From: Basidiobolus meristosporus CBS 931.73
Taxonomy: Eukaryota; Basidiobolomycota; Basidiobolomycetes; Basidiobolales; Basidiobolaceae
Direction of reading: 5' to 3'
Assembly: GCA_002104905.1 (NCBI GenBank)
Contig: MCFE01000494.1
Span: 1-64,000 of the forward strand
Length of the DNA stretch: 64,000 bases
Shown: piece by piece, positions 12,476 through 24,016 of the stretch
Layout: the number at the start of each line of letters is the position of its first letter
How positions within the stretch are numbered: position 1 is the stretch's first letter
Notes under the pieces: model-generated
Seen by the model: the letters and a program-made list of their open reading frames with translations, nothing else
The model's database searches: none
Told to the model about the DNA's origin: nothing
Position numbers and translations under genes: made by a program

Positions 12476-12948
12476 GGTCGGGACGTATCTGGCCGATGGT
12501 GACAGTTATATGGGCGATGCTGTGCGGTCTAGCACATGGCATATTACATTGTTTGGTCCTCCCCAAACCGTTTGGTTTGATGAGTTGTCGGCGTAGATTA
12601 TGGCATTTATCCACATATTTGGCAGCATCCAGTTCAATCAAGCTGAACCTAAAATATCAGCGAATAGAGCTGACTCATGGGGAAATTACCTCGACCAAGC
12701 TGGCCGAATGACGAGGCTATTTTTAGTGGTGTGGGTCTTCATTTAGTCCTTGCGGTTGGCAAATTTGGTAACCGGGATGGTACAGAGAGGCAGGATCCAA
12801 TGGGAGTTGAAGTAGTGCCTCTACGCGTCCATCCCTTTTGGCAGGGAAAATGGATTCAGGGTAATTAGTTTTCTGCTATTTAACTTGCAGCCGGAGACTC
12901 TGCCAGGTGTTACTACTTTAATCTGTTCCTCCTTCCCATTAACATATC

Positions 12949-14045
12949 ATGCCGAGCAGAGCCGTTAATGAGATGTCGAGCTTTCGCCCTCCCTATGTGG
13001 ATTCCGATTCCTCGCGGAGCATCTCCACCAATTATTCCTCTAATCAGCAGCGTGGTCAGGTCAACTCCACACTATCGGTGCAAAGTTTCAGAAGCTCCGA
13101 CGGAGTGGCCATGTATGATAGCTTGAACCCTATGAAAATCCCCAAGAAGCCGAAGAAGTGGACGTCCTTTAAATGGACTCTATTGTTCTCGAACACAGTG
13201 GTGAGTTTCCCCTTGTGTTTAATGCTTCCTGTTCCCATGATTAACCTTCCTCCATCTATAGCTGATGGCTATGGGGATTGCCGGACTGGTGCTTTCTCTT
13301 CTAACCTGGTATAAATGTAAGATTGCCTCTGTAGGAGCGTCATTCGCTATCCCCCAACTAACATTAGTTCAAAGTGTATCTCCGAGCTGAGGTGGTATTA
13401 ATCGTCACACACGGCACCATAGTTCGTAAGTCAACAAATCCAGTTAGAACCAGTAACGTCGCTCTTCTGACATGCATCCTTGTAGTCTTGACCGTTGTCA
13501 GCTCGTGCGCCATTGCCATCGCAATAATGGGATACTTTGGAGTGTTCTTTAACAACCGAAAAATCTTGACCCTTTATTGCATTCTCCTGTGGCCGATGAT
13601 GGGAGGAATCGCATCCATTGGATATGTCACCTACAAATTCTCCAGGTGGCACCTTGCGAGTAAGCTCAGCTCCCATTGGGACACCTATTCCGTCGAGGAT
13701 ATTCGCCACTTGCAAGCGAATGTACGACTCACATTTCCATCTGAAGAGGGCACTTTCTAACCGCTTAGTCTACTTTAGATGCATTGCTGTGGATTCAATA
13801 CTGTGATTGACAGACCGCAAATCACCAACAAATGCGATCTCAGCAATACCGCGGCGAAAATGGTCGGCTGCCGCTTCAAACTTACCAATTTTGTAGCATA
13901 CTACTTGAAGACCGCGTATATCACCGCGTTCAGCCTGCTAATCCCCCACCTGTTTGTACTATTTTCCTCGCTCCTGTGCTCTAACCATATCACCGAAACA
14001 TTCGGTACCGAGCCGGCACCCAAGCTAAATTATCATCAAGAGTAA
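12949..14045 (+). CDS. Tetraspanin
   Basis: Five exons: 12949-13200, 13262-13316, 13375-13425, 13486-13721, 13779-14045 (286 aa). A serine-rich cytoplasmic N-terminus of about 75 residues precedes four hydrophobic segments: TM1 at about 78-102 (LLFSNTVLMAMGIAGL), TM2 over the exon 3-4 region, TM3 (LTLYCILLWPMMGGIASIGY), and TM4 near 247-270 (AYITAFSLLIPHLFVLFSSL). The large extracellular loop between TM3 and TM4 starts with the diagnostic CCG motif (C201-C202-G203) and has further cysteines that could form the usual disulfides. Tetraspanins organise membrane microdomains; fungal members are linked to appressorium or sporulation functions. Exon 3 must use an AAAG acceptor at 13374 instead of TTAG seven bases upstream to stay in frame. 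Confidence 0.82.
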
Positions 14046-14699
14046 TCCCCCATCTCTGCCCATCTTTTTGTCTCCCCCATCATCATTAGAGCAAGTATAT
14101 AATATACCTCCATCGTAATCAAATGTAATAAATTCCTGGCCAATCTCCCCAAAAAGGAATCAATGAGCACATCCATTTCCTAAATCGGAAAGTCTTGACG
14201 AATGACTGCCAAAGATGGCAGACAATACATCAGTCCACAAAAGGAAAATCCATTAGAAACGAAACCTTATTGTGCGACCGATGTCATTAATTACTGTATG
14301 CAAGTCGCAGTGGTTGTTGAGCATCTTGTTAATTGATCTGATGACTGACTTATGGGGATTCTCTTTCCGATAACCTGATCATGGATGCCGGAGTTTGTGT
14401 GCTCGCCCATAGAAAACCCGATCAGTTGGAGTCATCATGTGGGGCATGGGAGGCTCGTCGTTTCTGAGCCACTCTCACAAGATTCTAGGTCTCTCTTGTT
14501 CAAATGCTTAGCACGAGCTACTTTCACCATAACTGCGGGAATATAGGCCCGTATAGGGGCGTTAATCATGGAAGCTGGAGATTTAGCTCCGGATGTGGCC
14601 AGTCGATGCGGCCAGTCCGAAACAATAAAAACGAGCCTCCGGGTTGTGGGACGCCATGCTATTTAGAAAAATCAGTTACTTGTCCGAAAGCACACATAG
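14046..14699. other. Intergenic, no gene seen
   Basis: Between tetraspanin and ABC transporter genes on the same strand. It presumably holds the ABC promoter. No convincing ORF or RNA was seen. Confidence 0.4.
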
Positions 14700-17600
14700 A
14701 TGTCCAACGAAACACACGATGATATATCGAGCAACAACAGCGAATCTACCATAATCGATGAAGTGACCGAGAAGCCAGTCAAGGCTCAGCTGGTAGATCA
14801 CAAGCACAACTGGGGCGAGGGTGAGCCGTGTATTGATGTATTTGGAGCAGCTGGAAAGTACGAGGATTTACGTCGAGAGCTTTCTCGGGTATCCACCATC
14901 CATCGCATCAGCACCAGGTTCTCGTCTGTGGAAGAGGGGTCTGGCGAGGATTTCGATTTGACCGAGTACCTACATTCGACGGTTCGAGCAGGCGAAAGAG
15001 CAGCTATCAAACCAAAGCATATTGGAATCATCTTCAAAAATGTGACGGTCATTGGGGATAAAGTTGGTCACACGTTTATGCCTGATTGCTTTGACTCCCT
15101 TGAAAGGGCTATGCAAGATCTTCAATCCTGCTACTTGGTTGAACAAGCCTCCGAAACCCGATTCGGGTGACGAGGATGGGAAAGTGATTTTACACGACGT
15201 GGATGGATTCTGCAAGGATGGCGAGATGGTGTTTGTCCTCGGCCGCCCAGGCGCAGGCTGCTCCACTTTGCTTCGCGTACTGGCCGGTGAACATAAGCAA
15301 TACAGGTCAATCGCTGGGGATGTCTCGTATGGCGGAATCTCTGCCAGCGAGTTCATCAAGAAATACGTGGGGGAGGTCGCTTACAACCCCGAGGATGATT
15401 TTCACTTCCCAACGCTGACCGTCAAGGAGACCATGGATTTCGCTCTGAAATGTAAAACCCCTGGCAATCTACTGCCCGACGAAACGAAGAAATCATTTGT
15501 TGAAAATCTCCGGGGAACGCTATTGAAGATGTTCGGCTTATCCCACACCTTGGACACACTCGTGGGAAACGAGTATGTCTGCGGCGTGTCTGGGGGTGAG
15601 CGCAAGCGTTTATCCATTGCGGAGCAGATGGCAGCTCGAGCGGCCATCAACTTGTGGGACGGCAGCACAAAAGGTTTAGATGCATCCTCCGCTCTCAACT
15701 ACATCCGCTCCCTCCGCATCGTAACCAACATCATGCACAAAGCCACAATGGTTACCGTTTATCAGGCTTCGGAGAAGATCTACAGGGAGTTTGATAAAGT
15801 GCTGGTGTTGGACGAGGGTCGCTGTGTATACTTTGGCCCTGCGCGGGATGCCCGTCAGTACTTTCGGAGTCTTGGGTTTCAAGATTCCCCTCGCCAAACC
15901 ACGTCTGATTTCTTGACCGCTGTTACCGATCCACAAGAACGAAGGATTATCCCAGGAATGGAGGAGTCGGTCCCGAAGAGCGCCATCGAGTTGGAGGTGG
16001 CCTACAAACACTCGGACTTGCATGAGAGAATGGTGCGGGAAAGAGCAGAATACGAGCAATACATCCTCGAGAACAGGCCCTCGGAGCAATTTCGGGAGAA
16101 CATCTTGGAGTCCAAGCAGAAGCATGTTCCTAAAAAATCCCCTTATACCACCACCTATTTCCAACAGATACGAGCGCTGACTCTCCGTCAGTTCCAACTG
16201 ACATTCGGCGATCGTGCTGCATTGATTTCACGTTACGTCTCGGTGGTGGTGAAGGCTATCATTGTTGGATCTGTATTCCTGATGCTACCTACAGACACTA
16301 GTGGGGCATTCACGCGGGGTGGCGTCATCTTCTTTGCTCTACTATTCAATTCCCTTGTGGCTCAAGCCGAGATCCCTGCTGCGATGAGTGGTCGCTCGAT
16401 CCTGTACAAGCACAAATCATTCGCACTCTACTATCCCAGTGCCTTCTACTTCGCTCAGACGATGGCGGATATCCCCTTCATGGCTGGTCAGGTCCTGTTC
16501 TTCTCGGTCATTTTATACTGGATGGCTGGCCTGCAGGCGGATGCTGGGAAATTCTTCATGTTCATGTTCATTCTTTTGATCACCGGTTTTACGATGACGG
16601 CGTATTTCCGTATGTTTGCCGCGTTCTCTCCGGACTTCAACACCGCCACGCGCAACTCAGGACTGCTGCTGATGGCTAGTATTTTGTACAGCGGCTACCT
16701 GATCCCATATCATCAAATGCACCCATGGTTTATCTGGATTTTCTGGATAAGCCCTCTGGCGTACGGATTCAAAGCGCTGATGGCGAACGAGTTCAAGGGG
16801 CTGAGGTTTGACTGTTCAGGCGGCGCACTGGTGCCCAGTGGTCCTACGTATAATGACATCAACTACCAGGCCTGTACACTTGCCGGGGCCCGTCCAGGAG
16901 AGAGTTTTGTGGAGGCTGGCGAGTATATGGATAAAGCCCTGGGATATGATGTGAACCAAATGTGGATTGACGTGGCGGCGGTGATCGGCTTTTGGTTGCT
17001 ATTCTCTATCTTGGCAGCCATCGCCATGGAGTGGAAGGAGTTTGGTAAAGGGGGCTTTACTCTCCACATGTATAAACAAACTTCAAAGGCCGCCGGTCAT
17101 CCCCTTGAAACTACCGAGGCTAGCGTGGAAGTAAAAGCGCCGGTTGAAACGGTTGAGTTGCAAGGAACCACTTTTACCTGGCGGGATATAGGCTATGTGA
17201 TTCCGGCCAAAGGATTTCCTCAAGGTAAGCAGCTGCTGAGCGAGATCGACGGCTGGGTCAAGCCTGGAGAATTGGTGGCTCTTATGGGGGCCTCAGGTGC
17301 TGGTAAAACCACACTTCTCGATGTATTGGCTCAGCGTAAATCACTGGGCAAGGTGAGCGGCCAAATCCTGGTAGATAGTCATGAAATTGGCGCGGACTTT
17401 CAACGCACGACTGGGTACTGTGAGCAGATGGATGTGCACAACCCAGCTGTCACTGTTCGAGAATCTTTACAGTTCTCTGCCTATCTTCGTCAACCTGAAG
17501 AGGTCTCGGAGGCTGAAAAGGACGCCTACGTTGAAGAAATCATTCAGCTACTCGAGATGAACGATATCGCCGACGCGGTGGTAGGCGATGTAGAGAATGG

Positions 17601-19047
17601 TATTGGCATATCCGTCGAACAACGCAAGCGCTTAACCATCGCGGTGGAGCTGGTGGCCAAACCGAAACTGCTCTTCCTTGATGAGCCTACGTCCGGTTTG
17701 GACGCCCAGGCTGCTTTCAATATCATCCGGTTTATGCGTAGATTGGCTGATCAAGGACAGGCGATTATTTGCACTATCCACCAACCGAGTGCGGTGCTTT
17801 TCAGCTTCTTCGATAGACTATTGTTGCTTGCTAACGGAGGCAAGACTGTATATTTCGGGGATCTTGGGTGTGATTCGGCAACACTGCTTGATTACTTTGA
17901 AAAGAACGGGGGCCCCGAATGTGCAAAAGATGCTAATCCAGCAGAGTATATCCTTGACGTGGTGAACGATAGACATGCACTCGATTGGCCTACAATATGG
18001 AGAAACTCCCCCGAGCATCAGGCGGTTTGCGACAGATTGGATGGAGTAAGACCTATCGAGCTGGGTATTCACGAGAGGAAGAGTCAGCGAGAGTTCGCAA
18101 CCTCCTTGAACACGCAGCTGAGAATTGTTGGGCGCAGGATGCTGCTTTCATGGTGGCGGAACCCAGCATACAACTTCGGCCGGAACATGTTTTGCATTAT
18201 ATTCGCCTTGCTTCTTGGCTTTTCGTTCTGGCAGGTGGGGAATAGCCAGATGGACCTTCAGCTTCGGGTCTTTGCACTTTTCCAGTCATTGGTAATGGGC
18301 TCGATCTTCATGAATCTGGCTCAGCCACGCTATATCGATGAGCGGAATATCTACTATCGGGAGAATTCGAGCAAAATGTACGGCTGGAAACCATTCTGGA
18401 TCTCCATCATGATGGTGGAGCTGCCCTTCTTGTTGATCACCAGTACTTGCTTCTGGCTGCTCCTGTATTATATTAGTGGGTTCAACGAGGACTCCGGGCG
18501 TGCATTCTATTCATGGCTTATGAATGTGTTCTTTGGCTTCTTCTGTGTCTCCCTGGGCCAAATGATCGCCTCCTTCTCCACCTCCAAGCAGATGGCCGCG
18601 TTACTCAACCCATTCTTCTTTTCAATGCTGAACCTATTTTGTGGTGTGATGGTTCCCTATGACTCCATGCCAGGCTTTTGGAAGGCCTGGATGTACTGGA
18701 TCGACCCGCTGCATTATTGGGTGGAGGGGTTGGTTGTCAACGAGCTGCATGAATTGCCAGTTCGCTGCAGCGCAAGAGAATTTGTAACATTCAATCCGCC
18801 GCCAGGCCAAACGTGCTTACAATATGCCGGGTCTTTCCTATCCAAAGCGCCGGGCTATCTACAGAACCCGAATGCCACGGTGGCTTGTAATTACTGTTCT
18901 TATGAGAGGGGAGATAATTTCTACGAGCCTTTGGGCTGGTCGTACTCTAATCGCTGGCGTAATTTCGGCATACTCTGTGGCTTCTGGATATTCAACGTCC
19001 TGTTTACCGGGTTCGTGATCTCTAAATTCCGGGCTGCCCGTCGTTAG
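14700..19047 (+). CDS. PDR/CDR-type ABC transporter (ABCG full-size), with one frame break
   Basis: Full-size multidrug-type exporter with the (NBD-TMD)x2 order of fungal PDR pumps. It is intronless apart from a frame problem. The N-terminal 120 residues start at ATG 14700 (MSNETHDD), while everything from about 15090 to the stop at 19047 lies in the +1 frame. No GT-AG intron restores phase, so this is a real frameshift or a sequence error near 15064-15100. NBD1 has the PDR-typical Walker A GRPGAGCST, signature VSGGERKRLS and a diverged Walker B WDGSTKGLD. NBD2 has canonical Walker A GASGAGKTT, a degenerate linker ISVEQRKRL and LFLDEPTSGLD. This asymmetry is normal in the family. Two blocks of about six membrane helices follow the NBDs. 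Expected role: ATP-driven efflux of hydrophobic compounds at the plasma membrane. Confidence 0.9.
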
Positions 19048-19068
19048 TTCGGCCAACCCCAAGTGTAA

Positions 19069-19142
19069 AATATAGTCGCATTTACCATTGTTAAATATAG
19101 TCGCATTTATTATTGTTAAATAAAGCCGCATTTATTATTGTG
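19069..19142. repeat. Three 25-bp tandem repeats after the ABC transporter stop
   Basis: Copies at 19069-19093, 19094-19118 and 19119-19142 share AATATAGTCGCATTTATTATTGTTA with few changes. They lie 21 bp after the stop codon, in the probable 3' UTR. The third copy reads AATAAAG, a poly(A)-signal-like sequence. Confidence 0.85.
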
Positions 19143-19207
19143 AGTGGTTAAATGCATGATTAGGTAATACAGGGTTTGGGTGAAAATACAATGCAGAGTT
19201 GTAACGT

Positions 19208-20057
19208 CTACTTGATTCGGTTGAGACGGAACTGGTTGGTATGAATCTTCTGGTCGACCTCGTCGGCACGCTGGTTGACACCATCCAGGACTTGATTTTG
19301 TAGGCTGATCTCATCACGCATGCTGAGTCCCATATTCTTCAGGCGTGATAATGAATCTGACATGATATCCAGATTCTCATCAATCTGCCGCTCCTGCTCC
19401 TCACCCTCTCCTTCGAAGGTGTAGCCGCTTGATGCATACGATTGACCTTGTGATTGACCGGAGCCTGAACCAGAGTAGGCGGAGCGAGCGCCCGGTCGAT
19501 TTCCAGTAGCAGAGGCTACTCGTTGTTTTGCGTCGTAGTCAAACTTACGCAACTCCTCCTTTCTCTCTTGCTGAGCTTTGTGTTCAGCCTGCAGTTTGGC
19601 CAATTCCTTCTCCTTCTTTTTCTTGGATCCAAATGGATTAGAGAAATTAACTTTGAAAATGGATCCGTTGAGCTTCTTAAGTTCAGCAGTCTTTTCCGCG
19701 GCAAGGTCGGCTTGAACGTCAGCAATGTCCAACTGCCCCCGAATGCTATTGATAGATTCTACAAGGGAGAAAGCACAACAAGGTGAGCAAAAGTAGGCCA
19801 GCGACCGGAGGATACAACATGTATATACCTGACTGCTCGCCCAGCTTGACTAGAGTGTTCTGAGCCATTTCTTCTGTTTGTTTTAAGGTGCGGATGGCGT
19901 TTTGAGTAGAGGCCAAAGATTCATCTCTGACTTTGTTGATCTCCTGTCGTAAGACATTCACCTCAGCATCCTCATCCACCTCTCCAGAGGCGCCATACTG
20001 ATTCTGAGAGTAAGCCTGGGGTTGCTGTTGCTGGCGGAAACGTCTGAAATCCTCCAT
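19208..20057 (-). CDS. Sec9/SNAP25-like Qbc t-SNARE
   Basis: Two exons (19829-20057 and 19208-19758; 259 aa) with a 70-nt intron. The N-terminal SNARE-like helix (about residues 28-95) has heptad spacing, around VNVLRQEINKVRDESLAST and RTLKQTEEMAQNTLVKLGEQ. A basic linker carries NPFGSKKKKEKE and a coiled glutamine-rich stretch. The second SNARE helix fills the C-terminus (about 200-259, around DENLDIMSDSLSRLKNMGL). There is no transmembrane segment and no palmitoylated cysteine cluster, as in yeast Sec9. The protein would supply two helices to the plasma-membrane exocytic SNARE complex. It is tail-to-tail with the ABC transporter gene. Confidence 0.82.
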
Positions 20058-20453
20058 TAGATAAGTTACAAATGGTAAAGATGGGATTGCCAGGCCGTTA
20101 TTAATAGAGCTTCCACCAATTTGGGATCAAGGGTCAGGGGATACATGATAGAGTAAATGTTGTGTAACACCACTGGGCGAATAGAACGACGAGCACCTAA
20201 TCGCTCCCAATCATCAGCCGTCGCTAATTTAGCTAATTTACAGCCTCTGAGGTGGATAACAATGGTATGTGGGAGTCCAGGAGTGCTCTGATAAACATAT
20301 GTATCATATAAAATAGCCCTTTATTTACAAAAAGCTCGAGTTGTATCAGCCAAGCCAATGAACTCTATTAGGGAAACCAAAGTCACAAGGATAGATTGGG
20401 CTTGCAGCACCAGAGAATGGAGTCTAGATGGGCAGTATGCTTGATCACAGCAA
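20058..20453. other. Intergenic, no gene seen
   Basis: Between the start of the Sec9-like gene and the 3' end of the TXNDC9-like gene. Nothing recognised. Confidence 0.4.
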
Positions 20454-21367
20454 TTACTCGTCGCTATCCCAATCATCATCGTCTTGCTTCTCAGGGAATC
20501 CAAAAATAGACGTTTGTTTGCTCGAGTTGGATTCGGGTTTTTTGATGACACCTGCAATGGAAATGTTACCACCATGTTGTAGACGCTAAAGTTTAAACGT
20601 GCATACCGCATTTCACCAAGCGTGCTTCCACTAGATCAGTTTTGAAGCCGTCAGTGTTCCCAAGCTCCTCAAAGCCCACCAACCTGAGATATACAAGTTC
20701 AATAGAGATAATATATATGTAACATGGGAGAGTATACTTACTTGTCAACAGAGATCCCGTTCACAAAGGACATAACACAGGGCAAAACCTTGATCTTTAG
20801 CTTCTCTACCAAAAATCCTGCGTTTTCAACATCGATTTTGCAGAACTTTGTCCTGAAGTGTCTGGATGCGATTTTCTAGTTGGACATTTAATCAGAGTCC
20901 CAAGTAAGGATTGAGTTGCGAGAAAGTACCTCCAAGTGTGTATCCATTATTTGGCACCGACGGAAGTCTTTGTGGAAGAAGTGGACGACGCATTGTGGGG
21001 TTGTGGTGGTTATCTTCAGGATTTCCTTTTCAGAGTCGATCTCGGTGTATGCTCCATGATCTTTCTCTTTTAAATCTCGGACCTGATTCAACCTAAGAAA
21101 TACGAATGAATCATTCTGTAAAGAATCTCTACACATTGGCTCGGGACATACTCTCTCTGTAGTTGCTCAAGACGCTCTTCGCGATAGCTTTCAAACGCAT
21201 CATCGTTTTCTAACTCAGCAAACAGTGCGTCTTCATCCTCCGATTCATTGTCGATCGTACGAGAAGCTAGATTCTCGATTTTTCTAAACGTATGTTAAGT
21301 AAATAATAATAGACATAAACAACGGTTGAAAGCATCTTTACTCGTTAATATAAGTCTCGTCAGCCAT
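20454..21367 (-). CDS. TXNDC9/Plp1-like (phosducin-like, thioredoxin-fold) protein
   Basis: Six exons close in frame: 21342-21367, 21152-21283, 20930-21092, 20742-20875, 20607-20683, 20454-20551 (209 aa). An acidic N-terminal helix (ESEDEDALFAELENDD, then YREERLEQLQRE) precedes a thioredoxin-like fold with CVVHFFHKDFRRCQIMD, KFCKIDVENAGFLVEKLKIK, VLPCVMSFVNG and VGFEELG. The CXXC redox pair is absent: the usual site reads KDFRRC, typical of TXNDC9 and phosducin-like proteins. The C-terminus ends in FGFPEKQDDDDWDSDE, matching the tryptophan-acidic tail of this family. Known relatives are co-chaperones of the CCT chaperonin in actin and tubulin folding. The start at 21367 gives MADETYINE. Confidence 0.88.
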
Positions 21368-21965
21368 CGTGTTTAGCAAGCGGTGGACCAAACTCGCTGT
21401 TCTGATGCAAATCACAAATAGGCAGTGGCGATCTTTTTTTCAGTGATTGCAATCCAGCATGCAGGCAGGAATATGAACATTGAGGGGCTTTCCATATCAG
21501 GCTGGAGAAGGGTTGCATGTCGAATCAAATATTAACAAGTAAATACACCATTGATTTTCCTTTTTCCCGTGGACATCCGATGCTAGAAAGCCTTAATTTA
21601 TCGCATTTCTTCTTTCTGATATTTTCGACATATATCACGTTTGGTTTTTGTAACTTGCTTGAGACTTCAATTGGGGAATGCTGCTGATTGAAATACATTG
21701 CAAATCCAACAATATCACAGTTGTGAACCCTGACCAACTGATCCCCTTGTTTTTGCCAAATTGGCTTGGTATTTTTTCAGCAATTGGTATAATTTCCTGT
21801 TGTCTGGTTTCTTTAAATTGGCACGTTGGTGCATTGTTGGTAATTAAGACGTGATTTTGAAACTTGTTGAAGTATAGACACTTACTAGGTACTGAGCGAG
21901 AAAGAGCAGGCACTCCATTCAACACCATATAATAGATATCTACGTTAAATTGGAATATTCAAACC
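21368..21965. other. Divergent promoter region, no gene seen
   Basis: About 600 bp between the TXNDC9-like gene (minus) and the MUL1-like gene (plus). AT-rich, no clear motif. Confidence 0.4.
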
Positions 21966-23164
21966 ATGGACATTGCTATATCTTCTGCAGTTTCGGGTGC
22001 ATTTTACTATGCATACAGATATTCAATGGGAAAGATTGGGGCAGTTTTGTCTGCGAAGCCTCTGGAGCTTGCTCAACCTGGCGACTACGTCAAGGTTGAG
22101 GGAAAGGTTACGTTGTTGAATAATGCCAAACTCGAGTCACATTTCGCTTCCGGGAAAGTGTTCAGCGTGATGCACGAAGTAAGTTATTTTTGTTGTCTGC
22201 TGAGATATCCACACGAAGGTGAGGTTTTCGAAGCCTAGTAAGCCTCAGACCGCCCTTCCTCGCGGATGAACAGCACTGTGGTAACCTTCGGAACCCTCAT
22301 ACTAACCAGGAGTTACTTCTAGATAACAAAAAATCACCTCATATCCAAGTGGGATAGGCTGTTTTTGCGCTGGTAAGAGTGAGTCGCGCAATGGCTTGAA
22401 CAGGTCGTTAATGTTCTCACTTTAGGGTCTCAGAGACTGAAATGATGTCACGTACTTTTCGCAGCGTTCCTTTTCAACTCACCACCTCATTATTTCCAAA
22501 CACCCCACTCGTAAATATCGGCGAAATACGGCCAGAGGACATCGCTAATGAGCTCTCCTTGCCAACGCTAGCCACCCATTTCTCACCCACGTCGCCGTCC
22601 CATTTCGCAGACTCGACGTATTCGCAAAACATGAAGTCTCATGGGGTTCAAATAATCGAGCGTGCGCTGCCAGTTGGAACCTCTTTAACGGTGGTGGGTG
22701 AGCTCTCCAGGCCGATGGACAACACACTACCAGAGAACGTCTTGGAGGTTATTAAGCCTCAAAATCCTAAGCTCCCATTCGTATTAACGAGAGAAACATA
22801 CGGAGTATTTGTTCATCGTCAAACCACTGTCGCACGGGTACTCTGGTGGGTGTTTTTGGGTTCGGTATCGGTTTGCGGGTTCTGCATTCTGCGACGACTC
22901 TTCCCATTTGTATATCCTCGGTTCAAGACATGGAATGAACGTCGCCGGTTGCAAAACTATTTAATGGAGCGAAAGCGTCATGACCAACGACTCGAAAGTG
23001 TCGATATGGATACAGATCTGTGTCTGGTTTGCTTCGAAAGACAGAGAAATGTAGTTATTCTTGAGTGCGGACATAAATACACATGTGCCGAGTGCACGGA
23101 TGAGCTACTCGATTGTCCACTGTGCAAAGGGCCTGTGAGTAAGGGAATCCGAGTTGAAAGTTAG
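21966..23164 (+). CDS. MUL1/GIDE-like RING E3 ubiquitin ligase
   Basis: Three exons (21966-22178, 22323-22372, 22426-23164) give 333 aa in frame. A weak N-terminal hydrophobic segment (residues 5-20) is followed by AKPLELAQPGDYVKVEGKV, the opening of the GIDE domain. HEITKNHLISKWDRLFLRWV and RSVPFQL follow in the order seen in MUL1. A strong membrane helix (WWVFLGSVSVCGFCIL, about 224-243) and a basic coiled stretch lead to a C-terminal C3HC4 RING (about 286-325: CLVCFERQ, LECGHKYTC, CPLC). Animal MUL1 sits in the outer mitochondrial membrane with RING facing the cytosol and controls mitochondrial shape and SUMO/ubiquitin signalling. The mitochondrial location here is inferred from family only. 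The first intron (144 nt) is longer than its neighbours. Confidence 0.82.
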
Positions 23165-23445
23165 AGCACCTTCGTTAATAACCACGACCTCTTGTAAAAC
23201 ACGTTGAAGCGAAGGCAGTAATTGTTTGATTCCCCTAGGAACGAGGGTCCGACATTCCTTATTCCCTTACTCGTACTATGGTGTGAGTGTAGCTTGTAAT
23301 TTTTCATTTTGTTGAACCTAGCTGGCAGATTCAGTATGGATCTCGAAGCGTCGCATTGTGCATTTCATTTCTTCACCCCATCTACTATTTATCCAATGCC
23401 ACATTCATAAACGAAGTTGATCCATTTTTTATGACTGGGTCGGGA

Positions 23446-23694
23446 TCATTCTATCCCCGATGGAAGTAATAAACCGATTGCAGGCTCTTCATCAAGCTTG
23501 CTGGATCCTTGAGTGATGCATCTAGAGATCAGGAGACTGCCATATACACTGGTTTGAGAAGGAATACTTGGTGGCTTCATTCCATAGTCGTCAGTTGCCA
23601 CATCTACATCGCTGTGGTAGATAGTCCCCTCTTTTTGGCGATTTCCAACCCCACTTTTTCGATTCATTAATTCGACCTTGGCTTGTTTAAGCAC
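23446..23694 (-). CDS. Hypothetical exon, polar protein tail (82 aa)
   Basis: Unrecognised minus-strand open frame without an ATG at its start. It may be the last exon of a gene whose upstream exon lies near 23740-23830, where another open stretch (DDRESKKVDMKERALQQMHE) occurs. I could not find a phase-consistent intron joining them. The protein is hydrophilic, with no domain recognised. It would be divergent from the BAR-PH-ArfGAP gene starting at 24017. Confidence 0.25.
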   Translation of the reverse strand: MLKQAKVELMNRKSGVGNRQKEGTIYHSDVDVATDDYGMKPPSIPSQTSVYGSLLISRCITQGSSKLDEEPAIGLLLPSGIE

Positions 23695-24016
23695 ATATCT
23701 TTACTACCATAAGGGGTGAGTTATTGGTAAACAAAAAACTGCAGTTGTTCTTGGTTCGTGCATCTGCTGAAGCGCACGTTCTTTCATATCGACCTTTTTG
23801 GATTCCCGGTCATCATTTGAAGTATACTTGGCTTTTTGGTTGAGTTTTGTGTAGAAGCCACCTTGATTCGAATCTTCCTAAGTTTTGTAAAAGCGAACTT
23901 TCGCGCGCATACCGAGATTACCACCACCTGTTTCTATATCAACTCACGAATAAGCCCAATTTCCTCGCTTTTTTCTCGATACCTTCCTATACTTTCAGTT
24001 CATTTCACTCAGTCGC

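Noticed and set aside
12279..12711. Overlapping plus-strand frames across the small secreted-protein candidate
   Set aside because: No start context, domain or splice logic. At most one strand is coding here.
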